DNA of 32,720 bases from the NCBI RefSeq assembly GCF_028290205.1, contig NZ_JAQGKF010000121.1:1-32720 (forward strand). Reading direction: 5' to 3'. Both the position numbers and the translations under genes were made by a program. Under the pieces are notes generated by a model. That model saw only the letters and a list, made by a program, of their open reading frames with translations, did not search any database and had not been told where the DNA came from. This document shows, piece after piece, positions 31,103 through 32,720 of this stretch. Position 1 is the stretch's first letter. Each line of letters opens with the position of its first letter. This stretch comes from Enterovirga sp. (GTDB lineage: Bacteria; Pseudomonadota; Alphaproteobacteria; Rhizobiales; Beijerinckiaceae).

Positions 31103-32449
31103 TCAGATGCTGATCCCGGCTTCGGCGAGTTCGTCGGCCGTGAAGCCGAGCTGGCCGATCAGGATGTCCCGGTTCTGCGCGCCGAGCCCGGGGCCGGCCC
31201 GCTCGACACGCGCCGGGTTGGCCGACAGCTTGCCGATGGCGTTCTGCATGCGGACCGGGCCGGCGAGCTCCTCGTCCTGCACCGTGACGATGTTTTCACG
31301 GGCGGCCACGTGCGGATCGGCCAGGAGGTCGGCCACGCTGTAGACGGGGGCCGCGGGCGCATCGTGCTCCGCGAAACGGCGCACGAGGTCCTCCTGGTCG
31401 AACCTGCCCACCGCCGCCTGCAGGGCCTGTTCGATCGCGTCCGCGTTCTGGCGCCGGGCCTGGTTGTCGGCAAAGAGCGGGTCGTCGGCGAGTTCCGGCA
31501 CGTCGAGCGCCGCGCAGAGCCGCCGGAACACGGCGTGAGCCCCGGCCGACACGGCGATCCACTTGCCGTCCCGCGTCCGGAACGTGTTGCGGGGCGAGAC
31601 GAGCGGCAGGCGGCTGCCGGAGCGTTCCTGGACCGTGCCGAGCTGGTCGAACTCGATCACGTGCGGACCCAGCATGGTCAGGAGCGCATCGTAGATCGGC
31701 AGATCGACCACCTGGCCGCGACCGCCATTGGCCCGACGCGCCTCCAGCGCCGCCATGGTCAGGAAGGCGCCCGCCAGGCCGCTCGTCGTGTCGGCCAGCG
31801 CAAAGCCAGGCAGCAGCGGGGGGCGGTCGGGAAAGCCGTTGGTGTAGGCGAAGCCGGTCATGGCTTCGGCGAGCGAGCCGAAGCCCGAGCGCAGCCGGTA
31901 TGGCCCGGTCTGGCCGAACCCGGAGACCCGCACCAGCACCAGCCCGGGATTGAGAGCGGCCAGCACGTCATAGCCGAGGCCCCAGCGCTCGAGCGTGCCC
32001 GGACGGAAGCTTTCGATGACCACATCGGCGTTGGCGGCGAGGCGCCTGACGGCCTCCCGGCCGAGCGCGGTCCCGAGATCGGCCGTGACGCTGCTTTTGT
32101 TGCGGTTCAGAGCCTTGTGGTAGAGGCCGACGCCGTTCTTGCGGCCGCCCCAGCTCCGGATGCCGTCCCCGCTCCCGGGCGCCTCAACCTTGATCACCTC
32201 AGCGCCGTGATCGGCCAGCAGCATGCCGATGAACGGCCCGGCGATGAAATTGGCGAGTTCGACCACCCGGATGCCGGTCAGGGCGGGGGCGCCTTGCAGG
32301 GCGTGGGCGCCCTCCGGCGCTGCCGTCGCCGGGCCGGCCGGGTCGGCGGTGTTCACCGGGCCGCTCTGGCGGGCGGCGGGGCCAGCCAGTGTCGAGCCTG
32401 GGCCATCCGCAACGTCGCGGCGCGCCAGGGCACCATCGCGTCCTCCCAT
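31103..32449 (-). CDS. Class III CoA-transferase, CaiB/BaiF family (first in tandem)
   Basis: 448-residue protein counted from ATG 32449. The family domain starts at 'LTGIRVVELANFIAGPFIGM' (about residue 57): 'LLADHGAEVIKVEAPGSGD', 'NRNKSSVTADLGTALGR', 'DVVIESFRPGTLERWGLGYD' and 'GFALADTTSGLAGAF' with catalytic Asp220. The first 55 residues are Ala/Gly/Pro-rich and not conserved, so GTG 32356 (residue 32) may be the true start; neither start has a convincing ribosome-binding site. This is the formyl-CoA-transferase-like type, with no racemase His motif. It is the first gene of the minus-strand operon, with the regulatory region to its right. Confidence 0.92.
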   Translation of the reverse strand: MGGRDGALARRDVADGPGSTLAGPAARQSGPVNTADPAGPATAAPEGAHALQGAPALTGIRVVELANFIAGPFIGMLLADHGAEVIKVEAPGSGDGIRSWGGRKNGVGLYHKALNRNKSSVTADLGTALGREAVRRLAANADVVIESFRPGTLERWGLGYDVLAALNPGLVLVRVSGFGQTGPYRLRSGFGSLAEAMTGFAYTNGFPDRPPLLPGFALADTTSGLAGAFLTMAALEARRANGGRGQVVDLPIYDALLTMLGPHVIEFDQLGTVQERSGSRLPLVSPRNTFRTRDGKWIAVSAGAHAVFRRLCAALDVPELADDPLFADNQARRQNADAIEQALQAAVGRFDQEDLVRRFAEHDAPAAPVYSVADLLADPHVAARENIVTVQDEELAGPVRMQNAIGKLSANPARVERAGPGLGAQNRDILIGQLGFTADELAEAGISI

Positions 32450-32720
32450 GATCTTTCGAGACGGGATGGCCTATATCTCGGCCTGGTGCAACTGATCTCT
32501 GGACGAGTTTAATCGAGGCCGTCGAGACTTTAAGTTGGGTCTGTGTAGTTTTTCTCCGGGAATGCGCGCAATATTCTCCTCGCCAGGCCAGGAGAGCGTT
32601 CTGTTGGGCTGGCGCGCGCACACATCGCGCGCCGATGCGCGCGCGGTCGTGGGGAGGACGGCCTAAGCCACGCCAGGTCTTTGGCCGGGACGCTGCGAGC
32701 GCGGCCGCGCGGCCCGCGCC
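32450..32720. other. Upstream region of the CoA-transferase operon; no gene recognised
   Basis: It is AT-richer near 32500-32580, as expected of a promoter, but I could not place -35/-10 hexamers. The GGACCAAT/ATTGGTCC palindrome of the GntR site is absent. At 32612-32650 there is a run of alternating GC/CA steps with repeated GCGCGC. A minus-strand frame entering from the right edge stops at a TAG near 32664; too little is visible to call a gene. Confidence 0.4.

Noticed and set aside
30653-32512. 619-codon plus-strand frame over the CoA-transferase genes
   Set aside because: No recognisable domain, biased composition, and exactly opposite two well-supported CaiB/BaiF genes.

Overview
The window is high-GC, gene-dense bacterial chromosome. 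Gene content and style point to an alphaproteobacterium, most likely Hyphomicrobiales (a Methylobacterium/Microvirga/Bradyrhizobium-like relative). Supporting signs are a bioMNY biotin ECF transporter, a TakP-like TRAP binding protein, several CaiB/BaiF CoA-transferases, small acidic proteins ending in an 'EETFPASDP' motif, and candidate GGAAC-N16/17-[CG]GTT promoters of the alphaproteobacterial general stress response. The genus is an inference. I found no rRNA, tRNA, CRISPR array, insertion sequence or phage gene.

Layout. (1) 1-2912, minus: an RND efflux operon (outer-membrane lipoprotein, periplasmic adaptor, and the first codons of the inner-membrane pump), each junction a 4-nt stop/start overlap. 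(2) 3050-6564, minus: FAD-linked D-2-hydroxyacid dehydrogenase, KdgK-like sugar kinase and a membrane acyltransferase, tightly packed. (3) 6678-9299, plus: a RidA-family protein, DNA polymerase IV, a Pro-rich mini-protein and an SGNH-fold hydrolase. (4) 9296-11086, minus: a LOG-family nucleosidase-like protein, a short HPF/RaiA ribosome-binding protein and two small hydrophilic proteins. (5) 11376-15752: another small acidic protein and an M42 aminopeptidase (plus); a minus operon with a Cys-containing small protein, an atypical ClpP-like protease and an M14 cytosolic-type carboxypeptidase; then two small stress-type proteins (plus). (6) 15765-19429, minus: LLM-class flavin oxidoreductase, TreZ trehalohydrolase and a DUF2243 membrane protein. 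(7) 19838-23468, plus: bioMNY and a SulP anion transporter with a STAS domain. (8) 23486-32449: a divergent catabolic locus with a GntR/FCD regulator, an amidohydrolase, an orphan TRAP binding protein and a Cys-rich small protein, facing a minus operon of three class III CoA-transferase-family genes and an orphan ABC-type binding protein.

How it may work together. Regions 3-6 look like a stress and desiccation neighbourhood: ribosome hibernation, trehalose formation, translesion polymerase, peptide turnover and six small hydrophilic proteins. Two promoters of the form GGAAC-N16-GGTT and two weaker ones sit in its gaps. Region 8 looks like an uptake and degradation module for an organic acid or amide: a GntR-family repressor probably acts on a perfect 8+8 bp palindrome, substrate is captured by binding proteins, opened by the amidohydrolase and activated or epimerised as CoA esters. 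The substrate cannot be named from sequence alone. The most unusual observations are the Ser-His-Asn ClpP-like protein co-encoded with an M14 carboxypeptidase, and the three-CoA-transferase module with two binding proteins but no permease genes in view.
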